A stretch of 64,000 nt of DNA from assembly GCA_013289825.1 (NCBI GenBank), contig JABCZF010000001.1, positions 310,001 to 374,000 on the forward strand, in the 5' to 3' direction. The DNA is from Acidobacteriota bacterium (GTDB taxonomy: Bacteria; Acidobacteriota; Terriglobia; Acidiferrales; UBA7541). Positions 63,708-64,000 of the stretch are shown piece after piece (position 1 is the first letter of the stretch; each line of letters starts with the position of its first letter). The notes beneath the pieces are model-generated. The model saw only the letters and a list, made by a program, of their open reading frames with translations, was not told the origin of the DNA and ran no database searches. Both the position numbers and the translations under genes were made by a program.

Positions 63708-63937
63708 TTAGGTTCCTGCTTTGCTAAAGGTGAAGGAAAACTTTTCGTCCGTGTCCAGCACCTTGGACTTGAGCGTCTTTGAATCATCCGTGCTGACGAC
63801 CGAATTCGGAATATCGTCCTTATTGATCCGCGTCACCGTAGTTTCGACCGGCACGGTCAGAGCGGCGGGCCAAACGTGAAGTTGTCAATCTTGACTTCCG
63901 TCGTCTCAAGCTTCTGCTGCGCGCTTGCGACGACTTC
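63708..63937 (-). pseudogene. Decayed paralogue of the amicyanin-like cupredoxin
   Basis: Read on the minus strand, the text VASAQQKLETTEVKIDNFTF and then ALTVPVETTVTRINKDDIPN, VLDTDEKFSFTFSKAGT follows the cupredoxin at 48622 almost word for word. It has lost one base near 63866-63871, so the frame breaks after FGP. The first copper ligand His is Asn (IPNSVV instead of MPHTVV). A TAA stop follows AGT, removing the Cys-His-Met ligands. The signal peptide is not recognisable. It cannot bind copper as a type-1 protein. The region left of it to 64000 shows nothing more. Confidence 0.7.
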
Positions 63938-64000
63938 TCATTTTTCTGTCGATTTGGCTTTCTGATCGGGCTAGTTCTCGCTTATGCCAGCGTGGAATCC

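Noticed and set aside
1..64000. tRNA, rRNA, CRISPR array or intact insertion sequence
   Set aside because: No cloverleaf, rRNA-like stretch, regularly spaced repeats or transposase with terminal inverted repeats was seen on reading both strands.

Overview
The window looks like a chromosome segment of a soil-type Acidobacteriota (Acidobacteriia, Koribacter/Sulfotelmatobacter-like). This is inferred from family content. There are three Oar-type TonB-dependent receptors with an N-terminal carboxypeptidase-regulatory domain. There is a PadR regulator with two long permeases of the acidobacterial duplicated orphan permease (ADOP) type. There is also a VWFA protein of the acidobacterial type, a winged-helix/TPR membrane regulator, DUF2934 and DUF2231 proteins, and remnants of CRTAC1/ASPIC-UnbV genes. 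No rRNA, tRNA, CRISPR array or intact insertion sequence was recognised.

Layout. 1-9.9 kb: a 3'-truncated TonB receptor, an OmpR-type two-component pair, DNA polymerase IV, an NlpC/P60-like secreted hydrolase, a LuxR-type regulator and a metallo-beta-lactamase-fold hydrolase. 10.1-31.4 kb: a DUF3052-like gene, then on the minus strand a six-gene, 20-kb operon. Four of its junctions are 4-base stop/start overlaps and the fifth is an 11-base gap. It encodes a small anchored polyproline protein, a 3288-residue giant protein with a DUF6603-like core and an embedded alpha/beta-hydrolase-like segment, three soluble proteins of unrecognised family, and a C-terminally anchored beta-propeller protein. 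This operon is the best candidate for an undescribed system. 31.8-37.6 kb: PadR and two ADOP permeases behind a promoter whose -10 lies inside a perfect 20-bp palindrome. 37.6-38.7 kb: a graveyard with remnants of a mobile-element-associated protein, a VapBC-type toxin-antitoxin pair and a CRTAC1-like gene. 38.8-48.1 kb: a TonB receptor, two sigma/anti-sigma pairs, a TPR lipo- or exported protein and small proteins. 48.4-53.6 kb: a plus-strand cluster around a cupredoxin, with DUF2231 and DUF420-like membrane proteins, an outer-membrane protein, a flavin reductase and a VWFA protein. 53.7-62.7 kb: a winged-helix/TPR regulator, two more ECF sigma factors, TPR and small secreted proteins and a third TonB receptor. 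63.2-64 kb: two broken cupredoxin genes on the minus strand.

How it fits together. The flanks are typical acidobacterial envelope and regulatory genes: several ECF circuits and OmpR/PadR control of export. The giant operon differs from them in gene size, tight coupling and apparently higher GC by eye. Several broken genes (CRTAC1 twice, VapBC, cupredoxin twice, a metallophosphoesterase leader) show that this stretch has been reshaped by deletion and small frameshifts. Start codons were moved from the longest open frame whenever a Shine-Dalgarno (SD) sequence, a signal peptide or a 4-base overlap supported it.
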